NCBI GenBank assembly: GCA_027494055.1
Contig: JAOSJO010000022.1
Coordinates: forward strand, 496,001-560,000
From: Anaerolineae bacterium
GTDB taxonomy: Bacteria; Chloroflexota; Anaerolineae; Aggregatilineales; JAFGMM01
DNA length: 64,000 bases
Reading direction: 5' to 3'
In this document: in pieces, positions 8,720 through 17,903 of the stretch
How the letters are laid out: each line of letters begins with the position of its first letter
Numbering within the stretch: position 1 is the stretch's first letter
Translations under genes and position numbers: made by a program
The notes under the pieces: model-generated
Seen by the model: only the letters and a program-made list of their open reading frames with translations
What the model was told of the DNA's origin: nothing
Databases searched by the model: none

Positions 8720-9835
8720 CTACGCGAGTGCGCGCCACGCCGGGAGGTGCACCGGCAGGGTGAGCGTGAACGTGGTGCGCGTCGTGTCCTCGGTGGAGCG
8801 CACGGCAATGTCGCCGCCCATCAGCCGCAAGACCGCCCGGCAGAACGGGAAGCCCAGCGCCACGCTGGTGCGCGAGCTGTCCAGGCGGGCGCGCCACTGG
8901 ATCGCCCGCTCGAAGATCAGGCCGGCGTACTGCGGCGCGACAGGTCGGCCCCCATCGACCCACGTGAGCACGCACGCGGGCGGGTCGGCGCGCGCATCGA
9001 CGGCGGCGTCGATGGTCAGTTGGGCGTCGTACAGGTTGAACTTGAGCGTGTTGTCGATCAGGGAGAGCAGCACCCGCCGCAACAGCACGCTATCGGCGGC
9101 CACGGGCGGGAGGCCGGCCGGCACGCGGTTGATCACGGCGAGGCGCTTCGCCGCGATGCCGTCCGCGGCCTTGTAGAGCGCGTCATCGACCACGTCGGCG
9201 AGCGACACGGCCTCGATGGCGTAGTCCAGCGCGCCTGCCTCCAGGCGCGAGAGGTCCACCAGCTCGTCGATCATCTGCATCTGCCGGCGCGCCGCCTCCA
9301 GCGCGCTCCCGATGAGGCGGTTGGCGGCGTCGGAGTCGCCCGGCGCCCCCTTCTGCGCCAACAACTCCAGCGCCCCGATGACGATGCTCAACGGGCTTTT
9401 GAGGTCGTGGGCGAGCAGGTCGGCGATGCCCACCGCCTGCGCGCGCGGCAACCGGGACACGCGGCGCTGCCCAGGCTGCGGCGCGCCCAGGCACGCGCGT
9501 AGGGCGTTCGGGTCCAGGGGCCGCGCCAGCACGTCGTCCGCCCCGGCGGCGCGCGCCGCCGCCGGGCAGCCGGGGGCGGCGCTGGCGAGCGCGATGATGA
9601 ACGCCGCCGTCGTGAGCGGGTCGCGACGCAACTGGCGGCACACCTCCAGCCCATCGACGCCCGACGCCGCACAATCGACCACCACCGCGCCAGGCAGGTG
9701 CGCGCGCACCAGCGCCAGTGCGGCCTCGACCTCCCCGGCGGCCTCGACGCGGTAGCCCAGGCGCTCCAGCGCCGCGCGCACTGGGTCCGGGCCAGCCGGC
9801 GGGTCGCCGACCAGCACGACGGTGTCTGCGCTCAC
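8720..9835 (-). CDS. histidine kinase with N-terminal receiver domain
   Basis: 371 residues from the GTG at 9835, whose start overlaps the stop of the cyclase gene (GTGA). Residues 4-117 are receiver-like with phospho-acceptor D54 (VVVDCA), but the usual Lys is replaced by Arg in DVLARPLD. A HisKA dimerisation domain follows with the phosphorylated His near residue 143 (LLAHDLKSPLS), then a HATPase domain with an N-box LSLIDNTLKFN. The G1 and G2 boxes of the ATP lid are weak (TWVDGGRP; SVALGFPFC), so ATP binding could be reduced. There are no membrane segments, so it is a cytoplasmic kinase. The 118-bp gap to the next gene is the largest in this part of the cluster. Confidence 0.85.
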   Translation of the reverse strand: MSADTVVLVGDPPAGPDPVRAALERLGYRVEAAGEVEAALALVRAHLPGAVVVDCAASGVDGLEVCRQLRRDPLTTAAFIIALASAAPGCPAAARAAGADDVLARPLDPNALRACLGAPQPGQRRVSRLPRAQAVGIADLLAHDLKSPLSIVIGALELLAQKGAPGDSDAANRLIGSALEAARRQMQMIDELVDLSRLEAGALDYAIEAVSLADVVDDALYKAADGIAAKRLAVINRVPAGLPPVAADSVLLRRVLLSLIDNTLKFNLYDAQLTIDAAVDARADPPACVLTWVDGGRPVAPQYAGLIFERAIQWRARLDSSRTSVALGFPFCRAVLRLMGGDIAVRSTEDTTRTTFTLTLPVHLPAWRALA

Positions 9836-10871
9836 GTCTGTCGCTCCAGCACCTCGTAGATCACCACCGGCTCCTCGCGGCCTTTGACCTGGTGCGGGCC
9901 GAGGCTCCTCACGATCACCCGGTCCCTGACCTGGTCGTAAGTGGCCTGGCTGATGAGGATGCGGTTATCGTGGCTGATGGTCTGGATGCGTGCGGCGGTG
10001 TTGACGGTATCGCCGATGGCGGTGAAGTCCATGAACGCGGAGGTGCCGACGTTGCCCACCACCGCGTGCCCGGTGTGTATGCCGAAGTTGATGCACAGCC
10101 GCATCCTCGGTTCGAAATCCCGGTAGAAGTCGGCCAGGCGCTCGTGCGTGCAACAGGCGGCGCTCACAGCGCGGAGCGCGTGGTCGGGCTGGGGCAGCGG
10201 CGTGTTGAACAGCGCCATCGCGCCGTCGCCGGTGTACTTGTCCAGCGTGCCCCCGTGTTCCTTGATCGTCTCGACGATCAGCTCAAGGTAGCGGTTGAGC
10301 AGCTTGATGATGCGCTCCGGGTCCAGGTGCTCCGAAAGCGTGCTGAACCCTTGCAGGTCGGCGAACAGGACGGTGACTTCTTGCAGCCGCCCCCCAGGGC
10401 CACGTGCGTGGGGTCTGCCAGCAACTGCTGCACCACCTCTGGGGCGACGAAGCGCTCGAAGGTGCTGCGCATCTGCTGCTGGGCGGCGCGGAGCAGGTCG
10501 GCCTCCTGCTTTGCGCGCAGGCGCGTGTTCACGCGGGCGACGAGTTCGCGCGGGTTGAAGGGCTTGGTCAGGTAGTCATCCGCGCCCAGGCCCAACGCCT
10601 TGACCCGGTCGTCCACCTGGTCGAGCGCGGTCAGCATCAGCACCGGGATCGTGGCAAGCGCCGCGTCGGCCTTGAGCCTGGCGCAGACTTCGAAACCGGA
10701 CAGCCCCGGCATGTTGATGTCCAGGATAATCAGGTCGGGGCTGGCGGTGCGCGCCAGCTCCAGCGCCTGGAGGCCATCCGGCGCGGCGAGCACCTCGATA
10801 TCCAGGCCGGTGAGGATGTCCTCGACAAGCTGGCGGCTGTCGATGTTGTCTTCGGCAATCAGAACTCTCAT
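9832..10871 (-). CDS. receiver-linked class III adenylate/guanylate cyclase, frameshifted
   Basis: The first frame from the ATG at 10871 encodes a receiver domain (phospho-acceptor D51, LIILDINMP) and a helical linker, ending at VALGG. The frame breaks at a C6 run (10390-10395). One more C restores RLQEVTVLFADLQGFS...KYTGDGAMALF and the rest of a class III nucleotidyl cyclase ending FMDFTAIGDTVNTAARIQ. The two metal-binding Asp residues (FAD, GDG) are present. It would make cAMP or cGMP in response to phosphorylation by a neighbouring kinase. This domain order is known from cyanobacteria and Chloroflexota. Corrected length is about 346 residues. Start and stop couple to both neighbours. Confidence 0.9.
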
Positions 10872-10883
10872 GGTTCCGCCTTG

Positions 10884-11255
10884 TCAATCCCGGGTCAGGA
10901 AGCGCTCCAGCTTGTTGGCAAGGTCGCGCAGGTCAATGGGCTTGGAGACGTAATCGTCGCAGCCAGCTTCGAGCGCCCGCTCCCGGTCGCCGACCATGGC
11001 GTGGGCGGTAAGCGCGATGATTGGGATTGCGCTCAGCGCCGCGTTGGCCTTGATTTCGCGCGTCGCTGCCCAGCCGTCCTTGTGCGGCAGCGACAGGTCC
11101 ATCAGGATCAGGTCCGGCTTCTCCTGGGTGGCTTTTTCCACCCCCTCCACGCCATCGATGGCCTCAACGACCTCATAGCCGAGGGAGAGTAGAACGTCGC
11201 TGATCAGGGTTCGGTTATCGGGGTTGTCTTCGACGACCAAGATGCGATAGGCCAT
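10884..11255 (-). CDS. stand-alone response regulator (DivK/CheY-like)
   Basis: 123 residues and a single receiver domain with no output domain: acidic pair E9/D10, phospho-acceptor D53 (ILMDLSLP), Thr in ALTAHA, Lys in VSKPID. The sequence style (MAYRILVVEDNPDNRTLISDVL) is that of DivK/Spo0F-like phosphorelay carriers, which shuttle phosphate between hybrid kinases and a phosphotransfer or output protein. It lies between the hybrid kinase (87 bp) and the cyclase (12 bp), so it could be the mobile link of this locus. It appears intact. Confidence 0.93.
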   Translation of the reverse strand: MAYRILVVEDNPDNRTLISDVLLSLGYEVVEAIDGVEGVEKATQEKPDLILMDLSLPHKDGWAATREIKANAALSAIPIIALTAHAMVGDRERALEAGCDDYVSKPIDLRDLANKLERFLTRD

Positions 11256-11342
11256 AACCTGGCGTCCCTCCTTCCATCATGCTGCGCGATCCGGCGCGCC
11301 GCCGCTTGCCGTGTCGATGTGTTTTCGTCCGCCCCATACACG

Positions 11343-13298
11343 CTAACTGCCGCCATCTTCCTTTACCTGCCGGCCCGAACCGCGCCCATTGTGATGCCTC
11401 ATTGCCCTGGCAACCGACTCGACGAGCGTCTCCTGCGCGAGGCCGTGTTTCTTCAGCACCCAGGTTCGTTGCGTGCGCAGCGCGCGCGCGGCGTCTTGCG
11501 ACGGCATGTCCGCGGCCCACACCACGACGGCCGGCGTCTCGGCAGTGGGCTGGTGCCGGCGCATGAAGCCCAGCACTTTCAGGTCTTCCACGCGCTCGCG
11601 CTTCAGGTCCATGAGCACGAGGCCGGCGCGCCGCGCCTGAAGCCACGCGATGGCCGCGTCTTCGTCCTCAACCGAGGCGACCTGGTGCCCGGCCATCCGC
11701 AACACCGCAGCGAAGATGTTCCGGTCGTTGGGGTTCTCCCCCACCACCAGGATCGGCAACCGGGGCCGCGCCGCAATCGCCTCGGTGACCGCGCTCAACA
11801 GGGCATCCCGATCAACCGGCTTGGCAATGTGATCGACTGCCCCCAGCTCCAGGGCGCGCGGCTTCTGGTCCACAATCGAGACCATCACCACCGGGATGTC
11901 GGCAGTGATGGGGTTGGCGCGCAGCCGGTCGAGCACCTGCCAGCCGTCCAGGTCGGGCATGAGGATGTCCAGCGTGATGATGTCGGGGCGGAGCTGCGCG
12001 GCCAACTGGAGCGCTTCCGCGCCGCCGCGCGCGCGCGCCACCGTGAACCCGCCCTTCGAGAGGTAAGCGTCGATGATTTCGAGCGCCTCGTCTTCATCGT
12101 CCACCGCCAGCACCATCGGCTGCTCGCGGGCGGCTGCCGGCTCCGCTGCGGGCGCTTCGGCGGTGTACTGGATGGCGTTGGTGTAGGGGATGGCGAAGCT
12201 GAAGGTCGCGCCTTCGCCGGGCACGCTGTCCACCCAGATGCGCCCGCCGTGCAACTCGACCAACCGGCGCGTGATCGCCAGCCCCAGGCCGCCGCCCTCG
12301 TGGGCGCGGGTGGCGGAGCTATCGGCCTGGGTGAAATCCTCGAAGATGGCCCCGTGGAGCGCGGGATCGACGCCCATGCCGGTGTCGCTCACGCGCACCA
12401 CCAGCCAGTCGCCGTGACCCAACTGCGGGTAGCGCGTGTCCTCCAGGCTCCGGATGTGCACGTGCCCCGCCCACACCCCGATGCGCCCGTGCTCCGTGAA
12501 CTTGATCGCGTTGTCGAGCAGGTGGATGATGATGTGCCGCAGCCGGAGTTCATCCGCGCGGATGTCGGGGAGGTGGCCCTCAAAGCTGATCAGGATGGGC
12601 AACCCCTTGACCTGAGCCTGCGGCTCTATGCTCGCCACGGCGAGCCGGACCGCCTCGGAGACGGGCACGGTGGAATAGGAGAGCGACAGGTGGCCGGCGT
12701 CAATGCGCGACAGGTCGAGGATGTCGTTGATGAGGCCGAGCAGGTTGCGCCCATTGCGCAGGATGCGCTGCAGGCGGTCGCGCTGCTGCTCGCTCAGCTC
12801 GCCGTACACGCCGTCGAGCACAAGCTCGCTGTAGCCGACGATGGAGTTGAGCGGGGTCCGCAGTTCGTGGCTCATGCGCGCCATGAACTCGCTCTTGGCG
12901 ACGCTGAGTTCGTTCAACGCCCGGTTCATGGCGCTGAGCTGCGCGTTCAGGTCGCTGACCGTGTCGCGTTCTTCGGTAAGCGCCTCGATCAACGTCGTGG
13001 TCTTGTCGCGCTCGCTGCGGAGCTGCGCCAGCAGGTCGTGAAGGACGCGCTCCCGGCGATGCGCCAAGGCCAGGATCGCGTAGACCGTCCCGCCGGCGGC
13101 GACCGCCAGCAGGAGATGGCCGGCGGTAATCTGCGACCACGCGCGGGCAAATATGGCGTCGCCGCACCCCAGGAACAGCGCCGCCAGCCCCACCAGCAGC
13201 GCGACCACCCCGCGCCAGCGCACCAGCAGCGTAAAGAGGCGCTGCCAGGCGGCGCTTTCCGGTGGCGATGTCGAAGGCGACGGCGAGGGTGAGGTCAC
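11343..13298 (-). CDS. hybrid histidine kinase with two C-terminal receiver domains
   Basis: 651 residues from a GTG at 13298 that overlaps the previous gene's stop (GTGA). Two hydrophobic segments (about 30-47 and 60-78) form a membrane anchor with little extracytoplasmic sequence. A coiled coil (about 80-135) leads to HisKA (H144 in RMSHELRTPLN) and HATPase (N-box HLLDNAIKF; G boxes DTGMGVD and GGGLGLAI). Two receivers follow. The first has acceptor Asp in TLDILMPD and Lys in IAKPVD. The second has LVLMDLKRE with KKHG and is less typical. It is one of three paralogous PleC/ArcB-like kinases in the cluster, and the HisKA region is strongly similar to the kinase at 13295-15604. Confidence 0.93.
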   Translation of the reverse strand: MTSPSPSPSTSPPESAAWQRLFTLLVRWRGVVALLVGLAALFLGCGDAIFARAWSQITAGHLLLAVAAGGTVYAILALAHRRERVLHDLLAQLRSERDKTTTLIEALTEERDTVSDLNAQLSAMNRALNELSVAKSEFMARMSHELRTPLNSIVGYSELVLDGVYGELSEQQRDRLQRILRNGRNLLGLINDILDLSRIDAGHLSLSYSTVPVSEAVRLAVASIEPQAQVKGLPILISFEGHLPDIRADELRLRHIIIHLLDNAIKFTEHGRIGVWAGHVHIRSLEDTRYPQLGHGDWLVVRVSDTGMGVDPALHGAIFEDFTQADSSATRAHEGGGLGLAITRRLVELHGGRIWVDSVPGEGATFSFAIPYTNAIQYTAEAPAAEPAAAREQPMVLAVDDEDEALEIIDAYLSKGGFTVARARGGAEALQLAAQLRPDIITLDILMPDLDGWQVLDRLRANPITADIPVVMVSIVDQKPRALELGAVDHIAKPVDRDALLSAVTEAIAARPRLPILVVGENPNDRNIFAAVLRMAGHQVASVEDEDAAIAWLQARRAGLVLMDLKRERVEDLKVLGFMRRHQPTAETPAVVVWAADMPSQDAARALRTQRTWVLKKHGLAQETLVESVARAMRHHNGRGSGRQVKEDGGS

Positions 13299-15604
13299 AG
13301 TGATCCCTCTCCTGAAGACATCGGCTGCGGCCTGGAGGCGTGCGCCAGCAGGTCGCGGAGCGGGGCGCGCGCTTGCGTGAGCGCGTCAACGACGCGGGCG
13401 TTCAGTGCATCCTCCTCTTCTGGAGTCAGGGCGTGCGTCGCAACCACGATGACGGGCGTCTCCCGGTGCTGCGGCTGCCCCCGGACGTGCGCCAGGACCT
13501 CAACGCCGGACACCAGATCGACGATCACCAGCGCCGCCCGGCGCTGCGCGAGCCACGCGATTGCCTCTGCGCCGCTTGCGAACGCCTGCTCGTGCAACCG
13601 CTCGGCGGCGAGGCAGGTGTTCAGAATATCGCGGTCGTCGGGGTTGCCCTCCACCACCAGGATGGGTTCGTGCGACGCCGCCGGCGGCGTGCGGCGCAGC
13701 GCATCGCGCAGGGCGACGTGTTGCACCGGCTTGGTGATGCAGTCGATTGCGCCCAGCGCAAGCCCCACCGGCGCGCCCCCGGCGACCGCGACCGCAATCA
13801 GCGGCGTGTTCGCGGAGGCCGGGTCGGCGCGCAGCGCGGCAATGGCCTGCCAGCCGTTCATGCCCGGCATCGTCACATCGACCATGATGGCGCTGGGGCG
13901 GCGCTGGCCGGCCATTTCCACGCCCGCAGCGCCGTCGTGCGCCACGAGCACGCCGTAACCCGCGCGGTCGAGGTCGGCGACGAGGCGTGCTGCGGCGTCG
14001 GGGTCATCGGCGATCACCAGCGCCGTGCCGTGCGCGCCGTCGGCGGACCCGGACGGCGCTGCCGGCGCGCGGACCCGCGCCTCTGCGGGCAGGGCGACGA
14101 AGAACGTCGATCCCTGCTCCAACGCGCTCTTGAGCCAGATGCGGCCATTGTGCAGCTCGACCAGCTTCTTGGTGATCGCCAGCCCAAGCCCGGTGCCCTG
14201 CAGGTCGCGCGTCGCGTCGCTGTCGAGTTGCTGGAATTCATCGAAGATGGCCGCCTGGTCTTCCGGCGCGATGCCGATGCCGGTGTCCGTCACGCTGAAC
14301 ACCACCCAGTTCCCGTCGTTGAGCCAGCCGAGGACGGGCAGCGCCACCGCGTCGCTGCGCCCGTTGGCGACCCGCGTCTCGCGCACGCGCAGGGTGACGC
14401 CGCCCTCCCTGGTGAACTTCACCGCGTTCGAGAGCAGGTTGCCGAGCACCTGCCGGATGCGCCGCTCGTCGGCGCGCAGCGCCGGCAGCGTCTCAGGCGC
14501 GTCCACGGTCAGCGTGAGGCCTTTCGCCGCGCATTGCGGCCCAATGTCTGACGCGATCTGCTGCACAAACGGTGCCAGTTCGATGCGCGACGGGTTGAGG
14601 TCCAGCCGCCCGGCCTCGATCCGGGACAGGTCAAGGATGTCGTTGATCAGCGCGAGCAGGTTGAGGCCGTTCCGGTTGATCTTCTCCAGGCGGTCGGCCT
14701 GCCGCTCGTTGAGCGCGCCGTAGAAGCCCTGGGTCAACAGCTCGCTGTAGCCGACGATAGAATTGAGCGGGGTGCGCAGCTCGTGGCTCATGTTCGCCAG
14801 GAACGCGCTCTTGTAGCCGCTGGCGGCGCTCAGCGCGTCCTCAAGCGCCTGGTTGCGCTCGCGGGCGGCGCTTAGCTCGACGAGCGCCTGACGCCAGTCC
14901 TGGTTCGCCACGCGCAACTGGTGGCCCACCTCGGCCAGCGGCGTGAGATACCGCGCGCGCAGGATCGCCCGCCCGATCAGGGCCACCGCGCCCGTCGCCG
15001 CCAGCGCGTCCAGGTTCAGCGCCGCGAGCGGCGGCGCGGCGTTGGTGAGCTGCCCGGCGATCATGAGCAAAGCGGCGTACTCGACCGGGCGGCCGCGCGC
15101 CGCGTCTTCCGCCGCATGGGCGCTGAAGAAGGCGGCAACGTACAGCGCCACGATGTAGGCCACCGCCGCCCAACCGAGGGGCAGAATCTGGTACTCCCAC
15201 GTGTAGAGCGCCGGCGCGTCGATGTCGGTGAACAGGTGGCCGGCCAGAAGCAGGACGAGCAGAACGGCCAGCACAACCGGGTTGCCGCGCCACAGCCAGC
15301 GCGCCCAGCGCGCCGGCACCGCGCAGAAATCGACCGCAAACGCGAAGAAGGCCACCGCCGCGAGCGCCAACGCCCCCACCAGGAGGTAGAAGCGCGGCAC
15401 CGGCTGGAGGGTGAGCACCGCCGGGTTGCCGAGGAGAAGTGTCGCCAGGCTCCAGACGATCACCGCGCCGAGGAACACCGCCAGCGACCCGCTCGCCCGG
15501 TCGCGGCGTGGCTGCCACGCAACCAGCAGCAGCGCCCCTCCCGCGAGTGCCATCGCGGCGAGGTTGGCGGCGGTAGCGACGAACGAGACAACCTGCACAT
15601 CCAT
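13295..15604 (-). CDS. multi-pass membrane hybrid histidine kinase with two receiver domains
   Basis: 769 residues. The first ~230 residues contain about seven hydrophobic segments with short loops, a 7TM-type sensor region with no large periplasmic domain. A coiled coil then leads to HisKA (His at about 273, NMSHELRTPLN) and HATPase (N-box NLLSNAVKF; DTGIGI; GTGLGLAI). A receiver follows with acceptor Asp in IMVDVTMPG. A second, weaker receiver-like domain with LVIVDLVSG lacks the standard Lys context. The protein is intact in one frame. It overlaps the next kinase by 4 bp and is separated from the GAF kinase by 27 bp, so all three kinases are probably one transcript. Confidence 0.93.
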   Translation of the reverse strand: MDVQVVSFVATAANLAAMALAGGALLLVAWQPRRDRASGSLAVFLGAVIVWSLATLLLGNPAVLTLQPVPRFYLLVGALALAAVAFFAFAVDFCAVPARWARWLWRGNPVVLAVLLVLLLAGHLFTDIDAPALYTWEYQILPLGWAAVAYIVALYVAAFFSAHAAEDAARGRPVEYAALLMIAGQLTNAAPPLAALNLDALAATGAVALIGRAILRARYLTPLAEVGHQLRVANQDWRQALVELSAARERNQALEDALSAASGYKSAFLANMSHELRTPLNSIVGYSELLTQGFYGALNERQADRLEKINRNGLNLLALINDILDLSRIEAGRLDLNPSRIELAPFVQQIASDIGPQCAAKGLTLTVDAPETLPALRADERRIRQVLGNLLSNAVKFTREGGVTLRVRETRVANGRSDAVALPVLGWLNDGNWVVFSVTDTGIGIAPEDQAAIFDEFQQLDSDATRDLQGTGLGLAITKKLVELHNGRIWLKSALEQGSTFFVALPAEARVRAPAAPSGSADGAHGTALVIADDPDAAARLVADLDRAGYGVLVAHDGAAGVEMAGQRRPSAIMVDVTMPGMNGWQAIAALRADPASANTPLIAVAVAGGAPVGLALGAIDCITKPVQHVALRDALRRTPPAASHEPILVVEGNPDDRDILNTCLAAERLHEQAFASGAEAIAWLAQRRAALVIVDLVSGVEVLAHVRGQPQHRETPVIVVATHALTPEEEDALNARVVDALTQARAPLRDLLAHASRPQPMSSGEGSL

Positions 15605-15631
15605 CGCGGCGCGTTCCCTAGGCGGACGGAT

Positions 15632-17350
15632 TCATTTGTCTGCGGGGCTTTCGGCTGGCGTCACGGCGGGCAGTTCGACGGTAAAGACGCTGCCCAGGCC
15701 GGGCACCCCCTCGCTCTCCACCCAAATTTTACCACCCATCATATCGATCAGCTTTTTGGCAATCGCCAACCCCAGCCCAGTGCCGCCGTACTCGCGCGTC
15801 GTCGAGCCGTCAACCTGGCGAAACTCATCGAAGATAATGTCGTGATTCTGCGGCGCGACGCCGATGCCGGTGTCCTGGATGGCACAATACACCCACACCC
15901 GCCCGGCGCGCCGAGAGGTCCCGGCCCGCGCGGTGATCCGTCCGCTCTCGGTGAACTTGAGCGCATTGTCCATCAGCGTGTCGAGCACCTGGCGCACGCG
16001 GGCGGTATCGCCGCGCACCGCCGGCAACCGACCGGTCGGCTCGACGCGGAGCGTCAGGCCTTTGGCCCTGGCGCTCTCCTCATACCTGTGGGCCAGGCTC
16101 TCGATTTCCTGCTGGATGTAGACCGTCTCCAGTTTCAGGTCGAGCTTGCCCGCTTCGATCTTCGAGATGTCGAGCAGGTTATCGATCAGCCCCAAGAGGC
16201 TGTAGGCGTTGCGGCGCACGGTTTCCAGGCGGTCGGTCTGCCTGTCGCTGAGCGCGCCGTAGATGCCGCTGAGCAGGGTCTCGGTGAAGCCGATGATGGC
16301 GTTCATCGGCGTGCGCAGTTCGTGGCTGACCTTGGCAAGAAACTCGCTCTTCAGGCGGTTCGCCAGCGCCGCCTCCTGGGCGTGCAGTTCCAGCGCGTGG
16401 AGCAGGCGCACGTTGTCGATGGCGACGGCGACCTGGCTGGCGAGCATCTGCGCGAGCGCCATCTCGTCGGCGTCGAAGGCGCGCGCGGCGCGCCGCGTGT
16501 GTAGAGGTTGAGGCTGCCCAGGCGCATCCCGCCGCGCATGAGGGGGATCGCCAGCATCGTGCGCAGGTCCTCGCGCGCGACCAGCTCGGCCTGCTCCCCC
16601 GCGACGGCGCGCAGATCCGGATAGTACGCCGGGCGGTCGGATGCCGGCGCGGTCGGGTCGGACACCTCGTGCAGCGGCACCCGGCGCAGTTGTTGGTACG
16701 CCACGGAAAGGCCGTAGGCGGCGCTGGTGTAGAGCGTCTCGCTGTCGGCTTCGAGCAGCATGACGCTCGCCGCCGGGACGCCGAAGATCGCCGCCGCCTC
16801 CTCGACGATCAGGTTGAGCAGCGCCTGCATGTGCAACTGGCTGTTGATCGCCCGGATCACGGTCTGCACCCGCTCGACACGGCGGTAGCGCTTCTCGACA
16901 CGCACGTACCGCGCCGCCTCCTCGACCGTGATGGCGGCGACGCCGGCGATGGCGGTCAGGGTGTGCAGGTGCGCGGCGGTGAAGCCGTTCGGCATGTTGC
17001 TCTCGACGGAGAGCACGCCAACGAGCCGGTCGTCCAGCAACATCGGCGCGGCGATCTCGGCGCGGGTGTCCGCCCCTGCCCAGCAAGTCGCGCAGGTTGG
17101 GCGGCAGGTCCGGGAGGAACATCGGCTCGCGCGTCTGCGCGACGCGCCCGACAGCGCCCTCGCCCGGCAGCACCGGATCCGCCGGGTCCGGCTCAGGTTC
17201 CGCGCCTGGACCCCGGTAGCGGAACGGCGTCAACACCTGCGCCTCGGCGTCATAGAGGGCGATGCTGCCCCGGTGAAACGGCACCGCCTCCGCCACGCGC
17301 GCCATGATCTGCCTGAGTATCGTCTGGATTTCCGGGCGCTCTTCCATCAT
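15632..17350 (-). CDS. histidine kinase with two GAF domains (two compensating frameshifts)
   Basis: From the ATG at 17350 the first frame gives the start of a GAF domain (FHRGSIALYDAEAQVLTPFRYRG). At about 17080 it shifts by one base. The second frame gives TRAEIAAPMLLDDRLVGVLSVES and a complete second GAF domain up to SLNLYTR. At about 16498 a repeated GT dinucleotide returns to the first frame, giving RRAARAFDADEMALAQMLASQVAVAIDN. HisKA (KVSHELRTPMN, His near 340) and HATPase (TLMDNALKF; DTGIGV; GTGLGLAIAK) follow. There is no membrane segment, so it is a soluble kinase that probably senses a small ligand or redox state. It is the first gene of the nine-gene signalling cluster, so its upstream gap should hold the main promoter. 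Confidence 0.88.
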   Translation of the reverse strand: MMEERPEIQTILRQIMARVAEAVPFHRGSIALYDAEAQVLTPFRYRGPGAEPEPDPADPVLPGEGAVGRVAQTREPMFLPDLPPNLRDLLGRGGHPRRDRRADVAGRPARWRALRREQHAERLHRRAPAHPDRHRRRRRHHGRGGGAVRACREALPPCRAGADRDPGDQQPVAHAGAAQPDRRGGGGDLRRPGGERHAARSRQRDALHQRRLRPFRGVPTTAPGAAARGVRPDRAGIRPPGVLSGSARRRGGAGRAGRARGPAHDAGDPPHARRDAPGQPQPLHTRRAARAFDADEMALAQMLASQVAVAIDNVRLLHALELHAQEAALANRLKSEFLAKVSHELRTPMNAIIGFTETLLSGIYGALSDRQTDRLETVRRNAYSLLGLIDNLLDISKIEAGKLDLKLETVYIQQEIESLAHRYEESARAKGLTLRVEPTGRLPAVRGDTARVRQVLDTLMDNALKFTESGRITARAGTSRRAGRVWVYCAIQDTGIGVAPQNHDIIFDEFRQVDGSTTREYGGTGLGLAIAKKLIDMMGGKIWVESEGVPGLGSVFTVELPAVTPAESPADK

Positions 17351-17529
17351 ACGGTGCCCATCATTGCGCTCAGCCCGCGCCTCCGCGCCGGGCTTCGGAT
17401 GTTACCAGCCAACCTTCATACCATCGCCTTACGAGCAATCCTGCTTGCCATAATAGCATGAAGTAGACTTTAAGGATAGTTGACAATAGCGCAAGGGTTT
17501 ATGCAGGTAGTGGCGACATGTTGACTGAT

Positions 17530-17790
17530 ACCTCCCCTCACCCCCGCCGACCTTCGGTCGGCGCCCCCTCTCCCACGCGCCGCAGCGCTGCGCGCGGCTG
17601 GGGAGAGGGGGATCAGACGCCAGATAGGCGGTTTCTGTTTCCCTCCCCACTTGTGGGGGGGTGCGCCGAAGGCGGGGGGGGGGGAGAAGGTGAGTAACCA
17701 CAATCGCGCCATCAGTCAAAGGTTCACCACTACCTTTATGCGGGGCTGAAGCCCGCCTCAAACCGGAAACCCCCCCCTCCCCCCCCCGCG
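17530..17790. repeat. nested inverted repeats and homopolymer tracts
   Basis: The 553-bp gap 17351-17903 holds no gene I can support. CCTCACCCCCGCCGACCTTC at 17534 and following is repeated in inverted form at 59785-59822 and resembles 38290-38360. Hairpins GCCCCCTCTCCC / GGGAGAGGGGG and GCGGGGCTGAAGCCCGC (about 17739) are present. An 11- to 13-base G run (about 17676-17689) and C runs (about 17771-17790) are likely places for sequencing error. The open frames through this gap are Pro/Arg-rich low-complexity products of the repeat. Confidence 0.75.
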
Positions 17791-17903
17791 CGCTGCAACA
17801 CAGGCGTGCTCTTTTTCCCAGGCGTTTTCCCTCCCCGGCCCGGAACCAAACCCGCGCGGGCGGTGTAATATTAGGGACACACCGTATCGAAGGGGATTGC
17901 TGC

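Noticed and set aside
10385..10400. Programmed ribosomal frameshift in the cyclase gene
   Set aside because: The G6 run could slip, but the same type of break occurs in valS, rph and many other genes where none is known, so indel error is the simpler explanation.
11319..13292. 657-codon open frame antisense to the hybrid kinase
   Set aside because: Arg/His/Val-rich composition, no ribosome binding site, and it mirrors the kinase codon structure exactly.
14921..16504. Long open frame antisense to the histidine kinases
   Set aside because: It lies opposite two well-supported kinase genes in very GC-rich DNA and encodes a His/Arg/Gln-rich product without domains, as expected from a shadow frame.
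17429..17761. Pro/Arg-rich open frames in the repeat region
   Set aside because: Such products come from the CCTCACCCCC repeat, which is also found at 38290 and 59740 in other frames.
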